Notes: generated by a model not told the origin, from the sequence alone. DNA of 64,000 nt from Flavobacterium aquariorum (GCF_003254745.1 NZ_QKXH01000013.1:1-64000); one strand, 5' to 3'. Shown: positions 51,507 through 61,140, counted from the first letter of the stretch. Numbers and translations: made by a program.

Positions 51507-53300
51507 TTATTCTATCGTCATCGATTTTAATTTTGTTCTATAAGCTTCGAGCGCAACAGATTTGGATATAAAACCATAATATTTATCATCACTTATGACA
51601 GGTAGAAAGGCTTTTTTGGAAGCTTCAAATTTGTCCATGACAATTTCCATACTATTGGAAGGATTTACAACTGCTACGGGTTGCACCATTATTTCTTTGA
51701 CCAAAGTGTATTTCACTCTGTATGGATTGAAAATAATCTCCCGAATATCATTAAAATGGACAATTCCCAATAATCTATTGTCAGTTGAAACCACAGGAAA
51801 AATAACTTGGTTTGAGTGGGATATTAAATCAACCAATTTTTCAAGATTTTCATCTGGACTTATCTTCAGATAATCAGTTTGAATTATTGATTGTGTCTCT
51901 AATGTCGATAAGACGTTAGAATCTTTATTGCTGGTAAACGCATGTCCTTTTTTCGCAAGGTTCTTGACATCCAACGAGTGTGTTTCAAACCGTTTGGAAA
52001 TGGCAAAACTGATGGAAGCAACAATCATAAGAGGAATCATCAATCCATAACCACCTGTTATTTCGGCAATTAAAAATATTGCCGTTAAAGGTGCATGAAA
52101 TAATCCGCTCAAAATACCTGCCATTCCCACCATTGTAAAATTACCGACAGGTAAATTTGTCAAACCTATCAAATTCAATAATTTTGAAAAGAAAAAACCA
52201 ACATAAGAACCCAAAAATAGGGAAGGAGCAAAATTACCCCCATTACCGCCACTGCCCAAAGTTATTCCAGTAGCAAAGGCTTTTAACATAAAGGAACAAC
52301 CTACAAAAGCCAGTAGTGCCCAGGTGTTATTTCTAAATCCACTAAAAAAAGTATTTTCCATTAATTCTCCTGGATCACTCCCGGATAAGGTTCGGATACT
52401 TTCATAACCTTCTCCAAAAAGTGTTGGAAAAATAAATATTAAAAGCGCCAATATAGAAGCGCCAATCAACGCTTTTGTATAAAGAGGATATCGAATATGA
52501 CCAAAAAAATGTTCTGTTCTTTGGAAATTTCGAGCATAAAAGACTGCTACAAAACCAGTAAATACGCCAAGAAGTATATAATATGGCATATTATGGTAAT
52601 TGAAAGTTTGTCTGCTTGGGAAATTTAATAGTATCGATTCATCTAAGGCAATTGCCGATACTAAGGCACCAGTGGCAGCGGCTATCATTATTGGGGTAAA
52701 AGCCGAAATACTGACATCAACCAATAGAACTTCAATAGCAAATAGAACTCCAGCTATTGGGGCATTAAAGGCAGCTGCTATTCCGGCAGCAACTCCACAG
52801 CCAATGAGCAATGTTCTGTCTTTATATTGCAGTTTATATCTTTGGGCATAATTAGAGCCAAAGGCCGCCCCAGTAACTACGATTGGACTTTCAAGACCTG
52901 CAGAGCCTCCCAAACCTACGGTAAGCGAACTTGTCATGATTTGGGCGTACATCTGTTTCTTGGGAATAATACTCGCCTTTTTGGCTACAGCATACAAAAT
53001 TTGTGAAGTTCCCTTTTCAATAGTTCCTCCCAAAAAACGTTTTACGACAAATACCGTAAGCATAATACCAATTACGGGTAATAATATCTTTATAATCCCT
53101 ATCTTAAAAAAATTGGTATGAATTGTTATATAGGTAGCAAACCTGAAAACCCAATGGGCAAATGTTTTCAATATTATAACAGCTATAGCCGAAGAAATTC
53201 CAACTAAAACAGAGGATAAAAAGATAAATTGCTTTGGGCTGAAAGCAGATTGTGATAAAGCAAGCAGCTGTTCTATTTTTGAAAAAAACTTTTTAAACAT
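51507..53300 (-). CDS. ClC-type chloride channel/antiporter with CBS domains
   Basis: 597 residues from the ATG at 53300 (MFKKFFSKIEQLL); a TTG at 53357 just after the upstream stop is not preferred. The ClC core has about ten membrane helices with the selectivity motifs GGSAGLESPIVVTG (the gating glutamate is kept), AAFNAPIAGVLFAIEVLL and GSGGNGGNFAPSLFLG. Residues from about 455 are a CBS pair (VFPVVSTDNRLLGIVHFNDI; FLPVISDDKYYGFIS). It moves chloride, probably coupled to protons. It follows directly the membrane-anchored serine protease gene. Confidence 0.93.
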   Translation of the reverse strand: MFKKFFSKIEQLLALSQSAFSPKQFIFLSSVLVGISSAIAVIILKTFAHWVFRFATYITIHTNFFKIGIIKILLPVIGIMLTVFVVKRFLGGTIEKGTSQILYAVAKKASIIPKKQMYAQIMTSSLTVGLGGSAGLESPIVVTGAAFGSNYAQRYKLQYKDRTLLIGCGVAAGIAAAFNAPIAGVLFAIEVLLVDVSISAFTPIMIAAATGALVSAIALDESILLNFPSRQTFNYHNMPYYILLGVFTGFVAVFYARNFQRTEHFFGHIRYPLYTKALIGASILALLIFIFPTLFGEGYESIRTLSGSDPGELMENTFFSGFRNNTWALLAFVGCSFMLKAFATGITLGSGGNGGNFAPSLFLGSYVGFFFSKLLNLIGLTNLPVGNFTMVGMAGILSGLFHAPLTAIFLIAEITGGYGLMIPLMIVASISFAISKRFETHSLDVKNLAKKGHAFTSNKDSNVLSTLETQSIIQTDYLKISPDENLEKLVDLISHSNQVIFPVVSTDNRLLGIVHFNDIREIIFNPYRVKYTLVKEIMVQPVAVVNPSNSMEIVMDKFEASKKAFLPVISDDKYYGFISKSVALEAYRTKLKSMTIE

Positions 53301-53357
53301 TATCTCTTTAAAGTTGGTCTTTGACAAAATTAAGCTTTTTAATGCAAAAAGTACCAA

Positions 53358-54518
53358 CTATTCCATCAAAGACATAGCATGTTTGGCAACAATTCCAAAA
53401 TTATATCCTTGAGCTTCATCATAGCCTGCATAATTGATTGCGATAAGTTGACCACATTCATTGAATACAGGAGAACCACTGGCACCATGAGTAGAAGTTA
53501 CATTATACTGCACACTAACACCGTCTGATTCTTTATTAATTTGACCTTCATAAACTTGGACTTTTATACCCTTGCGAGTGTTAGCCAATTGTAAGCCCAT
53601 CGGATAGCCAATCAAAATTGCATTTGTTCCTGGTTTTATACTGGAATCATCTTTTACGGCATCATCTAAATCAACAATATCTGAAACCGAAGCTGGCAAA
53701 CTTTCGCTTATCAATTGCAAAACGGCAACATCAACTTCATCTCCATCTGCTATTTTGAATACTTTGCATTGTAACCAATCGTCTTTTGAACCGTGCAGCG
53801 CTATACTAATTTCAACGGTTTTAGGAACAATTGATACATCATCAATGTTTGTAAATGTAATTTGGCTTGTTACAGCTTTTTCTTCTGTTTTATTATCTGA
53901 GATCAAATCATTTACTTCACTATTTACACTCGAAGAATCAACATTGGCAACAGCTGCGTTGTTTTCTGCTACAGCTTCTTCTTCAGAATAATCTCCTTCG
54001 CCTTCTTCATCATAGTAGTCATTCCAGTGTGACTCTAGATAAGTTTTATAGTCTTTTTTATCTATGGAATCAGGCAAAATAGATGCGATGTGGTCTTTTA
54101 AATCGCTAAAATCTTCATCTTTAGATTCAGTATACTTCCAAGGTTCCGCAACATGATGATTGGTAACTATTTTTCCATCCTCAGATACAAAAAATCCTGT
54201 TCCTGAAATTGTTTTTTCTCCCAATGAACTATCGTCAACAGAAATTTGGAAAGGTTCGGACCCTTTGATTGAAATTTGCAAAGCATAAGTGTGCTTAACA
54301 AGTACTACTGCATCTTTATATTTTTCATAAATCTGAGTTTGATTATTGAGGCAGATAACTTCTTTTTTATTGAATTTGGCCCAAATTCTTGGAACTATGA
54401 TTAGTCCCAGAACAAATAGTATTCCAATGATTAATGCAATTTTTTTATTTCGGCCTTTATTATTCATTTGCACGATATTCTCGTTATTTTTTTCTTCTGA
54501 AGTTTGGTTTTCCAACAT
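53358..54518 (-). CDS. membrane-anchored trypsin-like serine protease
   Basis: 386 residues. One membrane helix (IALIIGILFVLGLIIVP, about 27-43) after a basic cytoplasmic leader places the protease domain in the periplasm. The DegP-like triad is His122 in IVTNHHVAEP, Asp in GDEVDVAVLQL and Ser in HGASGSPVF. A long acidic, low-complexity insert (DDYYDEEGEGDYSEEEAVAENN...) sits inside the domain, and no PDZ domain follows. The gene is directly upstream of the ClC gene, so the two may be cotranscribed. Confidence 0.88.
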   Translation of the reverse strand: MLENQTSEEKNNENIVQMNNKGRNKKIALIIGILFVLGLIIVPRIWAKFNKKEVICLNNQTQIYEKYKDAVVLVKHTYALQISIKGSEPFQISVDDSSLGEKTISGTGFFVSEDGKIVTNHHVAEPWKYTESKDEDFSDLKDHIASILPDSIDKKDYKTYLESHWNDYYDEEGEGDYSEEEAVAENNAAVANVDSSSVNSEVNDLISDNKTEEKAVTSQITFTNIDDVSIVPKTVEISIALHGSKDDWLQCKVFKIADGDEVDVAVLQLISESLPASVSDIVDLDDAVKDDSSIKPGTNAILIGYPMGLQLANTRKGIKVQVYEGQINKESDGVSVQYNVTSTHGASGSPVFNECGQLIAINYAGYDEAQGYNFGIVAKHAMSLME

Positions 54519-54737
54519 TGTATTTAATTTTTGAAAGCAAATTTAATAAAACAAAACGTACTAATTATGGAGTGCTTTGTTTTAATTGAAACTATTTGTG
54601 ATTTTTTAATTAAGTATCGGAATATCAAATAATTGTATCTTTTAAAAACTTCTTAAAAAAGATCAATTCATCAGTTGTGATTATATCATACAACTGTTGT
54701 ATCAATGGTTATGAGCTAAAAATGAAGGGTATAAAAA

Positions 54738-55406
54738 CTATTTAATGTTTTTCAATGCTTCTTTTTCACTCAATTTTTTTAGATTGGAAGCGGACACAAA
54801 ATCCTTCACTGCTTCGGGATTTGTTTTTGCATATTCCCGCAATGCCCAGCCAATGGCTTTTTGAATAAAAAATTCAGTTGAAGTTTTATGTTTCTCGCAG
54901 ATCGATTTTAATAAATCAAAATCTGTTTTTTCTTTATAACCAAGCTGAAAAAGAATAGCGCTTCGATTCAGCCACATATTCTCTGAATTTGAAAAGCGAC
55001 TAATTACAGCATCAGTTTCTAAAGGAAAGTGCAGCAAATAGCCGCCCAAAATAAATTTGGCAATAACATCAACACTATCCCACCAAGAATTTGTAATTAT
55101 AAGTTTTTCGATAAGCTGAATATCCTCTTTTTTATACTTATTTTTAAGATTTTTAATCAGAATTTCTAGCGCACAGTAATGCAATTCCCTTTCTTTTTTA
55201 AAATACAATGACAATGCAATTTCTCTTGAATTATTAGAAACTTCTTTTTGGTTTTCAGTCCAAATAGCTTTGAAAATTCGTCTTCGGTCATCTGTTTTTA
55301 TTCCGAAGAACTGAAAATTATTTTTCATGTATTTTGACATAGCAGCAGCATTTTCGGTATTGCCGTTTTCTTGGAAGGCTTTTTCTAAAGAAGGAATAAA
55401 ATTCAT
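54738..55406 (-). CDS. AlkD-like DNA alkylation repair protein
   Basis: 222 residues, all-helical HEAT-repeat protein. Signatures: MKNNFQFFGIKTDDRRRIFK near the start, NSWWDSVDVIAKFILGGYL in the middle (the WD pair lies in the DNA-binding groove of AlkD) and FFIQKAIGWALREYAKTNPEAV near the end. AlkD enzymes excise bulky cationic alkyl bases. A hexamer-type repeat precedes the start. It is probably expressed alone. Confidence 0.9.
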   Translation of the reverse strand: MNFIPSLEKAFQENGNTENAAAMSKYMKNNFQFFGIKTDDRRRIFKAIWTENQKEVSNNSREIALSLYFKKERELHYCALEILIKNLKNKYKKEDIQLIEKLIITNSWWDSVDVIAKFILGGYLLHFPLETDAVISRFSNSENMWLNRSAILFQLGYKEKTDFDLLKSICEKHKTSTEFFIQKAIGWALREYAKTNPEAVKDFVSASNLKKLSEKEALKNIK

Positions 55407-55421
55407 AATAATTAAAAATTC

Positions 55422-55457
55422 AATGGGAATAACAATGACAATCTCAATGACAATGAG
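55422..55457. repeat. AATNNN hexamer repeat
   Basis: Six consecutive 6-bp units with invariant AAT (AATGGG AATAAC AATGAC AATCTC AATGAC AATGAG) just upstream of the AlkD-like gene. Non-coding. Function unknown. Confidence 0.7.
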
Positions 55458-55516
55458 AAAATTTAAATTCCAAAATTAAATACAGAAACTGAAATCTATA
55501 CTCTAAAATATGCATT

Positions 55517-57196
55517 CTAAAACCCAACCGCCTTATCATCTCCTCTAAAATCAGCGCCACCTTCAATTTTACCGTCAGGGAGTACCAAAATGGCATCTAC
55601 TTTGCCAATTACAGGCGTTGTTTTTTCATTGATGATGTATCCTTTGGCTTTTAATTTTTCAAAAGTGCTTGTGTCGAAAGTATTAGGTTCAAATGTAATG
55701 ATATCCGGCAGCCATTGATGATGAAATCTTGGAGCATTTACTGCTTCCTGCATGCCTAAATTGTATTCATGAACATTCAGAATCGTTTGCAAAACCGAAG
55801 TAATGATGGTGGATCCTCCTGGAGAACCAACGACTATATACAATTTACCGTCTTTCTCAACAATTGTGGGTGTCATGGAACTCAGCATTCTTTTTTGGGG
55901 AGCTATGCTATTGGCTTCATTTCCGACCAATCCAAACATATTGGGTTCGCCAGGTTTAGCACTAAAATCATCCATTTCATTATTTAAAAAAAAGCCCAAC
56001 TCATCACAATAGTACTTGGATCCATAGCCGTCGTTTAAAGTTGTGGTTGCCGCGACTGCATTTCCAAATTGATCCACAATAGAGTAATGGGTAGTTTCGG
56101 TACTTTCATTGTAAGTTACTTTTCCTTCCTTAATTTCAGAGGATAAAGTGGCTTTATTTAAATTAAAACTTGACATTCTTTCTTTTAAATAATCATCTGC
56201 CATTAATCCTTTCAAAGGTATTTTTACAAAATCCGGATCGCCTAGAAAATAGCTTCTGTCCGCATAAGCACGTCGCTCGGCTTCCACAATTACCTGAATC
56301 GATTCTGCCGAGTTATGTCCCATTTTTGATAAATCGTATGGTTCGATCATTTTTAAAATTTGTGCCAAACAAATACCGCCGCTACTTGGAGGCGACATAG
56401 AAATAACTTTTAAATTTTTATATTTAAAAGATAGGGGAGTTCTCCATTTGGCTTCGTATTTTGCCAAATCTTCCATTGTGATTATTCCACCCTTTCCTTG
56501 AAGATATTTTACTAGAGTTTTCGCGGTTTGCCCTTTGTAAAATTCATTTCTTCCATTTTTGGCAATCCTTTTTAATGTTGCTGCCAAAACAGGATATTTG
56601 ATAGTGTCGTTCTGTTTGTAAATAGTGGCGAATTTGGTGTTTTCTCCATTCGCCTTGATAATAGCAAATCTATAATCATTTAGCCTTTTTTCTTGCCTTT
56701 GAGTCACAATCACACCTTTTTCGGCTAATGCAATCACGGGTTTCAAAATTTTAGACATTGGCATTGAGCCAAATTTTTTATGAACTGCAAAAACACCTGC
56801 TATAGTTCCAGGAACCCCGATTGCAAGCGGACTTTCGGTGCTTTTTCCTTTAATTACTTTTCCGTTTTTATCCAAGAACATATTTTTGGATGCAGCCAAA
56901 GGCGCTTTTTCTCTATAATCTAAAGAACCAATTTCTCCATTTGCTTTGCGAAAGACCATAAATCCTCCACCACCAAGGTTTCCTGCATAAGGATAGGCAA
57001 CCGCCAAGGCTAATTCGGTTGCTACCATAGCGTCAAAGGCATTTCCACCTTTTTGCATAATTTCAGCTCCAATTTTGGAAGCTTCTTCCCGTGCCGAAAC
57101 TACCATGGCTTTGTCAACAATAAGACCTTTGACTGTTGTGTTTGTCTGTGCAAAACTATTTAAACAGATAAATAGTATGATGTATATTTTTTTCAT
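55517..57196 (-). CDS. ggt: gamma-glutamyltransferase 2 (secreted)
   Basis: 559 residues; signal peptide IYIILFICLNSFAQ. The enzyme cleaves itself before the nucleophile Thr368 in TETTHYSIVDQFG, as in glutathione hydrolases. Motifs GGNAFDAMVATELALAVAYPYAGNLGGGGFMVFRK, LDYREKAPLAA, MSPPSSGGICLAQILKMIEPYDL and VGSPGGSTIITSVLQTILNV are complete. It hydrolyses glutathione and other gamma-glutamyl peptides in the periplasm or outside. It is a tandem paralogue of the upstream lipoprotein form (13-base gap). Confidence 0.95.
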   Translation of the reverse strand: MKKIYIILFICLNSFAQTNTTVKGLIVDKAMVVSAREEASKIGAEIMQKGGNAFDAMVATELALAVAYPYAGNLGGGGFMVFRKANGEIGSLDYREKAPLAASKNMFLDKNGKVIKGKSTESPLAIGVPGTIAGVFAVHKKFGSMPMSKILKPVIALAEKGVIVTQRQEKRLNDYRFAIIKANGENTKFATIYKQNDTIKYPVLAATLKRIAKNGRNEFYKGQTAKTLVKYLQGKGGIITMEDLAKYEAKWRTPLSFKYKNLKVISMSPPSSGGICLAQILKMIEPYDLSKMGHNSAESIQVIVEAERRAYADRSYFLGDPDFVKIPLKGLMADDYLKERMSSFNLNKATLSSEIKEGKVTYNESTETTHYSIVDQFGNAVAATTTLNDGYGSKYYCDELGFFLNNEMDDFSAKPGEPNMFGLVGNEANSIAPQKRMLSSMTPTIVEKDGKLYIVVGSPGGSTIITSVLQTILNVHEYNLGMQEAVNAPRFHHQWLPDIITFEPNTFDTSTFEKLKAKGYIINEKTTPVIGKVDAILVLPDGKIEGGADFRGDDKAVGF

Positions 57197-57209
57197 TTTT
57201 TAAAATCGA

Positions 57210-58895
57210 TTAATATCCAGATGCGTTATTATCTCCTCTTTTATCAGCACCACCTTCTAATTCACCATTTGGAAGTACCAAAATAGCATCAACTTCACCA
57301 ATAATTTGATTATTTTTTTCATTGATGATGTAGCCTTTCTTTTTTAAATCTTCCAATAATGATTTTGAAAAAGAATTGGGTTCAAAAACGATTTCATCAG
57401 GCAACCATTGATGGTGAAAACGTGGAGCATTAACGGCTTCCTGCATACTTAAATCAAACTCGTAAACATTCAAAATAGTTTGTAAAACCGAAGTTATAAT
57501 GGTGGATCCTCCCGGAGTTCCAACGACCATAAAGAGTTTTCCGTTTTTCTCAACAATAGTTGGAGACATAGAACTCAGCATTCTTTTTTCAGGAGAAATA
57601 CTATTAGCTTCAGTTCCTGTCAAACCATATAAATTGGGAACTCCGGGTTTAGCACTAAAATCATCCATTTGATTGTTTAAAAAGAAGCCCAATTCATCAC
57701 AATAAATTTTAGAACCGTAATTATCATTTAAAGTTGTGGTGGCAGAAACGGCATTTCCCTTAGCATCAATTATAGAATAATGGGTTGTTTGCTTACTCTC
57801 ATAACCATGAATTGTACCGTGAGCAACATCGGAAGATTTTGTGGCTCTATCAAATGAAAAATTGTTCATTCTTTTTTTTAAATAGGTGGAGTCTTGTAAC
57901 TCTTTCATTGGAAGTTTTACAAAATCAGGATCGCCTAAAAAATAGTTTCTATCGGCATAAGCTCTTCTTTCGGCTTCCGTAATTACCTGAATGGCTTTCA
58001 TGCTATTATGGCCCATTTCCGAAAGATCATAAGGTTCAATCATTTTCATAATTTGATTCAGACAAATACCGCCACTGCTTGGAGGAGACATCGAAGTTAT
58101 TTTTAAATCCTTATATTTAAAAGTGATTGGAGTTCTCCATTTTGCTTGGTATTTAGCCAAATCATCAAGGGTAAAAAGACCACCTTTTTTAGCCATAAAA
58201 GCGACTAATTTCCGTCCAGTTTCTCCTTTGTAAAATTCATCTTGACCATTTTTAGAAATTCGCTTCAACGTTTCGGCCAAAGCCAAATATTTGATGGTAT
58301 CTCCAACTTCATATACTTTCGATAACAAGCTATGTGCTCCATTCGCCTTTATAAATGAAGATCTGTAAACCGCTAAGCTTTGTGCTTGAAATTGGGTAAC
58401 TACAACGCCTCTTTCCGCCAAAGAAATTACAGGTTTTAAAATTTCGCTAATGGGTAAAGAACCGTACTTTCTATGCACTTCAAATATACCAGCTATCGTT
58501 CCAGGAATTCCAGAAGCCAGAGCTGTTTTGGTACTTTTCCCCTCGATAACATTTCCTTTTTCATCCAGATACATATCTTTTGAGGCTGCTAAGGGTGCTT
58601 TTTCTCTGTAATCTAGAGCACCCGTCTCACCATTGGCTTTTCGGAAAACCATAAATCCTCCACCTCCAATATTTCCGGCTTGGGGATGGCTTACCGCCAA
58701 TGCCAATTCAGTGGCAACCATAGCATCAAAAGCATTTCCGCCTTTTTGCAAAATTTCAACACCAATTTTAGATGCTTCTTCTCGAGCCGAAACGACCATA
58801 GCTTTCGAAGTCACCAGGCCTGTAGGTTCAACTATTTTTTCATTCGGTTTGCAACTTAGAAACAATCCTATAATTAGCAGAATATATTTTTTCAT
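57210..58895 (-). CDS. ggt: gamma-glutamyltransferase 1 (lipoprotein)
   Basis: 561 residues. The lipobox GLFLSCK marks a lipidated Cys, unlike its secreted neighbour. The cleavage and nucleophile residue is Thr370 in KQTTHYSIIDAKG. All GGT motifs are present: GGNAFDAMVATELALAVSHPQAGNIGGGGFM, SPPSSGGICLNQIMKM, GTPGGSTIITSVLQTILNV. The start overlaps the acpH-like stop by ATGA (58892-58895), so it is coupled to that gene. Two differently anchored copies suggest separate locations for the same activity, or subfunctionalisation. Confidence 0.95.
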   Translation of the reverse strand: MKKYILLIIGLFLSCKPNEKIVEPTGLVTSKAMVVSAREEASKIGVEILQKGGNAFDAMVATELALAVSHPQAGNIGGGGFMVFRKANGETGALDYREKAPLAASKDMYLDEKGNVIEGKSTKTALASGIPGTIAGIFEVHRKYGSLPISEILKPVISLAERGVVVTQFQAQSLAVYRSSFIKANGAHSLLSKVYEVGDTIKYLALAETLKRISKNGQDEFYKGETGRKLVAFMAKKGGLFTLDDLAKYQAKWRTPITFKYKDLKITSMSPPSSGGICLNQIMKMIEPYDLSEMGHNSMKAIQVITEAERRAYADRNYFLGDPDFVKLPMKELQDSTYLKKRMNNFSFDRATKSSDVAHGTIHGYESKQTTHYSIIDAKGNAVSATTTLNDNYGSKIYCDELGFFLNNQMDDFSAKPGVPNLYGLTGTEANSISPEKRMLSSMSPTIVEKNGKLFMVVGTPGGSTIITSVLQTILNVYEFDLSMQEAVNAPRFHHQWLPDEIVFEPNSFSKSLLEDLKKKGYIINEKNNQIIGEVDAILVLPNGELEGGADKRGDNNASGY

Positions 58896-59476
58896 AGGGA
58901 TAATAATTTTTGTTGGGATTCGCTTCTTAGATCTTCAATAAAAGTGGTAAATTCTATCTCAAAATCATTATAATATTCAATTAGTTCATTTGACGAAAAC
59001 CTCATTTTTGATTCATTTTTTGTTCGGCCGTCCATTTGTGTTAGAATCCTACTGATTCCCTCAACAGTCTGGTAACTTACCAACCAATTGTACTCAATCA
59101 TATATGGCATCATTCCTTTGGTTCTTTCCGATAAATATTCATAATTATCATGTAAAGATTGGTAAAAACGATTAGTAAAATCCACCAAATTTTCATCCGA
59201 ATAATTACTCCAGTTTTTGGCTAAAAAATGATCATAAAAGACATCTACAATTACACCCGCATAATGATGGTATTTTTCGTGTAATCGTTTGGTACTTTTT
59301 CTAAAAATGGGATGAGCATCAGTATAGGTATCAATAAATCGATGCAAAATAATTCCTTTTTGTATTTCTGAAGGGTAACTTTCAAAGTGTTTTCCCCTAA
59401 TTCCATCCGCCATAAAATTCCCGATTTTTATTAAATCATTTTCTCCAGATAAATAGATGTGGGCTAGGAAGTTCAT
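58892..59476 (-). CDS. acpH: ACP phosphodiesterase family protein
   Basis: 194 residues, AcpH/DUF479 family. Signatures: MNFLAHIYLSGENDLIKIGNFMADGIRG, GIILHRFIDTYTDAHPIFR and YAGVIVDVFYDHFLAKNW, which give the His and Asp metal-binding set. The enzyme removes phosphopantetheine from acyl-carrier protein in E. coli. It is first in a coupled unit with two gamma-glutamyltransferases, an association with no obvious metabolic logic. Its promoter lies in the repeat-rich region shared with glmM. Confidence 0.88.
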   Translation of the reverse strand: MNFLAHIYLSGENDLIKIGNFMADGIRGKHFESYPSEIQKGIILHRFIDTYTDAHPIFRKSTKRLHEKYHHYAGVIVDVFYDHFLAKNWSNYSDENLVDFTNRFYQSLHDNYEYLSERTKGMMPYMIEYNWLVSYQTVEGISRILTQMDGRTKNESKMRFSSNELIEYYNDFEIEFTTFIEDLRSESQQKLLSL

Positions 59477-59481
59477 TTTTA

Positions 59482-59518
59482 TTTAGTTACTAAGGTTCTT
59501 AGATACTGAGATTCTGAG
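59482..59518. repeat. CTNAG repeat with 8-bp period, copy A
   Basis: Cores at 59482 (TTTAG), 59490 (CTAAG), 59498 (CTTAG), 59506 (CTGAG) and 59514 (CTGAG), each exactly 8 bases apart with variable 3-base spacers. It lies in the divergent promoter region of acpH and glmM. Confidence 0.85.
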
Positions 59519-59636
59519 TTCTCTTTTGTAAATGTATAAACTTTTAAATTATTAATTCGAAAATTAAACTTTCAAGAAAATGTTTAATTTTTGTACTATT
59601 AGAAACTGATCGGCCAAGAACCTAATTTTATAAAAA

Positions 59637-59672
59637 CTTAGTGACTTAGAATCTCAGAAACTCAGCAACTTT
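59637..59672. repeat. CTNAG repeat with 8-bp period, copy B
   Basis: Cores at 59637 (CTTAG), 59645 (CTTAG), 59653 (CTCAG), 59661 (CTCAG) and a degenerate one at 59669, again exactly 8 bases apart. It matches the reverse complement of copy A better than copy A itself, so A and B form an inverted pair about 190 bp across. Confidence 0.85.
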
Positions 59673-59674
59673 TT

Positions 59675-59682
59675 TATATTTG
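59675..59682 (+). promoter_or_regulatory. -7 element of glmM
   Basis: TATATTTG matches TAnnTTTG, 27 bases upstream of the ATG; directly after repeat copy B. Confidence 0.45.
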
Positions 59683-59709
59683 TAACAAATAACCATATAA
59701 TTCAAAAAA

Positions 59710-61098
59710 ATGACTTTAATAAAATCAATATCCGGAATTCGAGGAACGATAGGAGGGAAAGTAGGAGATAATTTAACTCCAGTTGATGCCGTAAAATTTG
59801 CTTCTGCGTATGGAACATGGCTAAAAAAGTATTCTAAAAAAGACAAGTTGACTGTTGTAGTAGGTCGTGATGCACGTATTTCCGGACCTATGATTCATAA
59901 TTTGGTTATCAATACACTTATCGGATTGGGAATTGATGTAATAGATTTAGGTTTATCTACAACACCGACAGTTGAAGTGGCTGTTCCATTGGAAAAAGCT
60001 GATGGAGGAATCATTTTGACAGCTTCACACAATCCAAAACAATGGAATGCCTTGAAATTACTGAATGAAAAAGGGGAATTCTTAAGTGGCGCAGCTGGTG
60101 AAAAAATCCTTGAGATAGCCGAAGCCGAAGCTTTTGATTTTGCGGATGTGGATAACTTGGGTGAAATCACTGTAAATGACGCTTATATGGATATTCATAT
60201 CGACGAAGTGTTGAACCTGCCATTGGTAGATGTTGAAGCCGTAAAAGCAGCTAAATTCAAAGTGGTCGTGGATGGCGTAAACTCTTCGGGAGGGATTATT
60301 ATTCCAAGATTATTGGATTTAATGGGTGTTGAAGTAGTAAAATTATACTGTGAACCCAACGGGCATTTCCCTCACAATCCAGAGCCTTTGAAAGAACACT
60401 TAACCGATATTTCGGAGTTAGTGGTAAAAGAAAAAGCGCACTTGGGAGTAGTGGTTGATCCAGATGTAGATCGTTTGGCTTTTATTTGTGAAGACGGTGA
60501 AATGTTTGGTGAAGAATATACTTTGGTGGCTTGTGCCGATTATGTTTTGAGTAAAACTCCAGGAAATACAGTTTCAAATATGTCATCTTCCCGTGCCTTA
60601 CGTGATGTGACCAATAAACACAACGGAAGCTATGAAGCTAGCGCAGTTGGTGAGGTGAATGTCGTGGAATTGATGAAGAAAAATAATGCTATTATTGGTG
60701 GCGAAGGTAATGGTGGGATCATTTACCCAGAATCTCATTACGGTCGCGACAGTATGGTGGGTGTCGCTTTATTCCTTACTCATTTGGCAAATAAAAAAAT
60801 GTCAGTTTCGGCATTGCGAGCATCATATCCGGAATATTATATGAGTAAAAACAAAATTGAGTTGACGCCACAAATAGACGTTGACGCAATTCTTGTGGCG
60901 ATGACCGAAAAATATAAAAATGAAGATATTACCACAATTGATGGGGTCAAAATTGACTTTGCCGATAATTGGGTACATTTAAGAAAATCAAATACAGAAC
61001 CGATTATCCGTATTTATACCGAAGCGTCCAGTCAGAAATTGGCAGATGATTTGGCTTTGCGAATTATTGATGAAATAAAAGCGGTAGCTGGAATATAA
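59710..61098 (+). CDS. glmM: phosphoglucosamine mutase
   Basis: 462 residues, alpha-D-phosphohexomutase family. The phospho-serine loop is ILTASHNPKQWNALK, the metal loop DPDVDRLAF, the sugar loop GGEGNGGIIYPESHYGRDS and the C-terminal phosphate loop RKSNTEPIIRIY. It converts glucosamine-6-phosphate into glucosamine-1-phosphate for peptidoglycan and lipopolysaccharide synthesis. Sequence alone cannot fully exclude a phosphomannomutase, but ASHNPKQWNALK favours the GlmM type of Bacteroidota. A clear -7 element and terminator frame it. Confidence 0.9.
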   Translation: MTLIKSISGIRGTIGGKVGDNLTPVDAVKFASAYGTWLKKYSKKDKLTVVVGRDARISGPMIHNLVINTLIGLGIDVIDLGLSTTPTVEVAVPLEKADGGIILTASHNPKQWNALKLLNEKGEFLSGAAGEKILEIAEAEAFDFADVDNLGEITVNDAYMDIHIDEVLNLPLVDVEAVKAAKFKVVVDGVNSSGGIIIPRLLDLMGVEVVKLYCEPNGHFPHNPEPLKEHLTDISELVVKEKAHLGVVVDPDVDRLAFICEDGEMFGEEYTLVACADYVLSKTPGNTVSNMSSSRALRDVTNKHNGSYEASAVGEVNVVELMKKNNAIIGGEGNGGIIYPESHYGRDSMVGVALFLTHLANKKMSVSALRASYPEYYMSKNKIELTPQIDVDAILVAMTEKYKNEDITTIDGVKIDFADNWVHLRKSNTEPIIRIYTEASSQKLADDLALRIIDEIKAVAGI

Positions 61099-61104
61099 TA
61101 AACG

Positions 61105-61132
61105 AAAACCGACTCTTAAGTCGGTTTTTTTT
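61105..61132 (+). terminator. terminator after glmM
   Basis: AACCGACT/AGTCGGTT stem with loop CTTA and a run of eight T. Confidence 0.9.
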
Positions 61133-61140
61133 ATGTTTTG

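Noticed and set aside
59482..59672. insertion sequence or MITE with inverted ends
   Set aside because: The ends are inverted repeats, but the third copy stands alone and no target duplication is seen; described as a repeat only.
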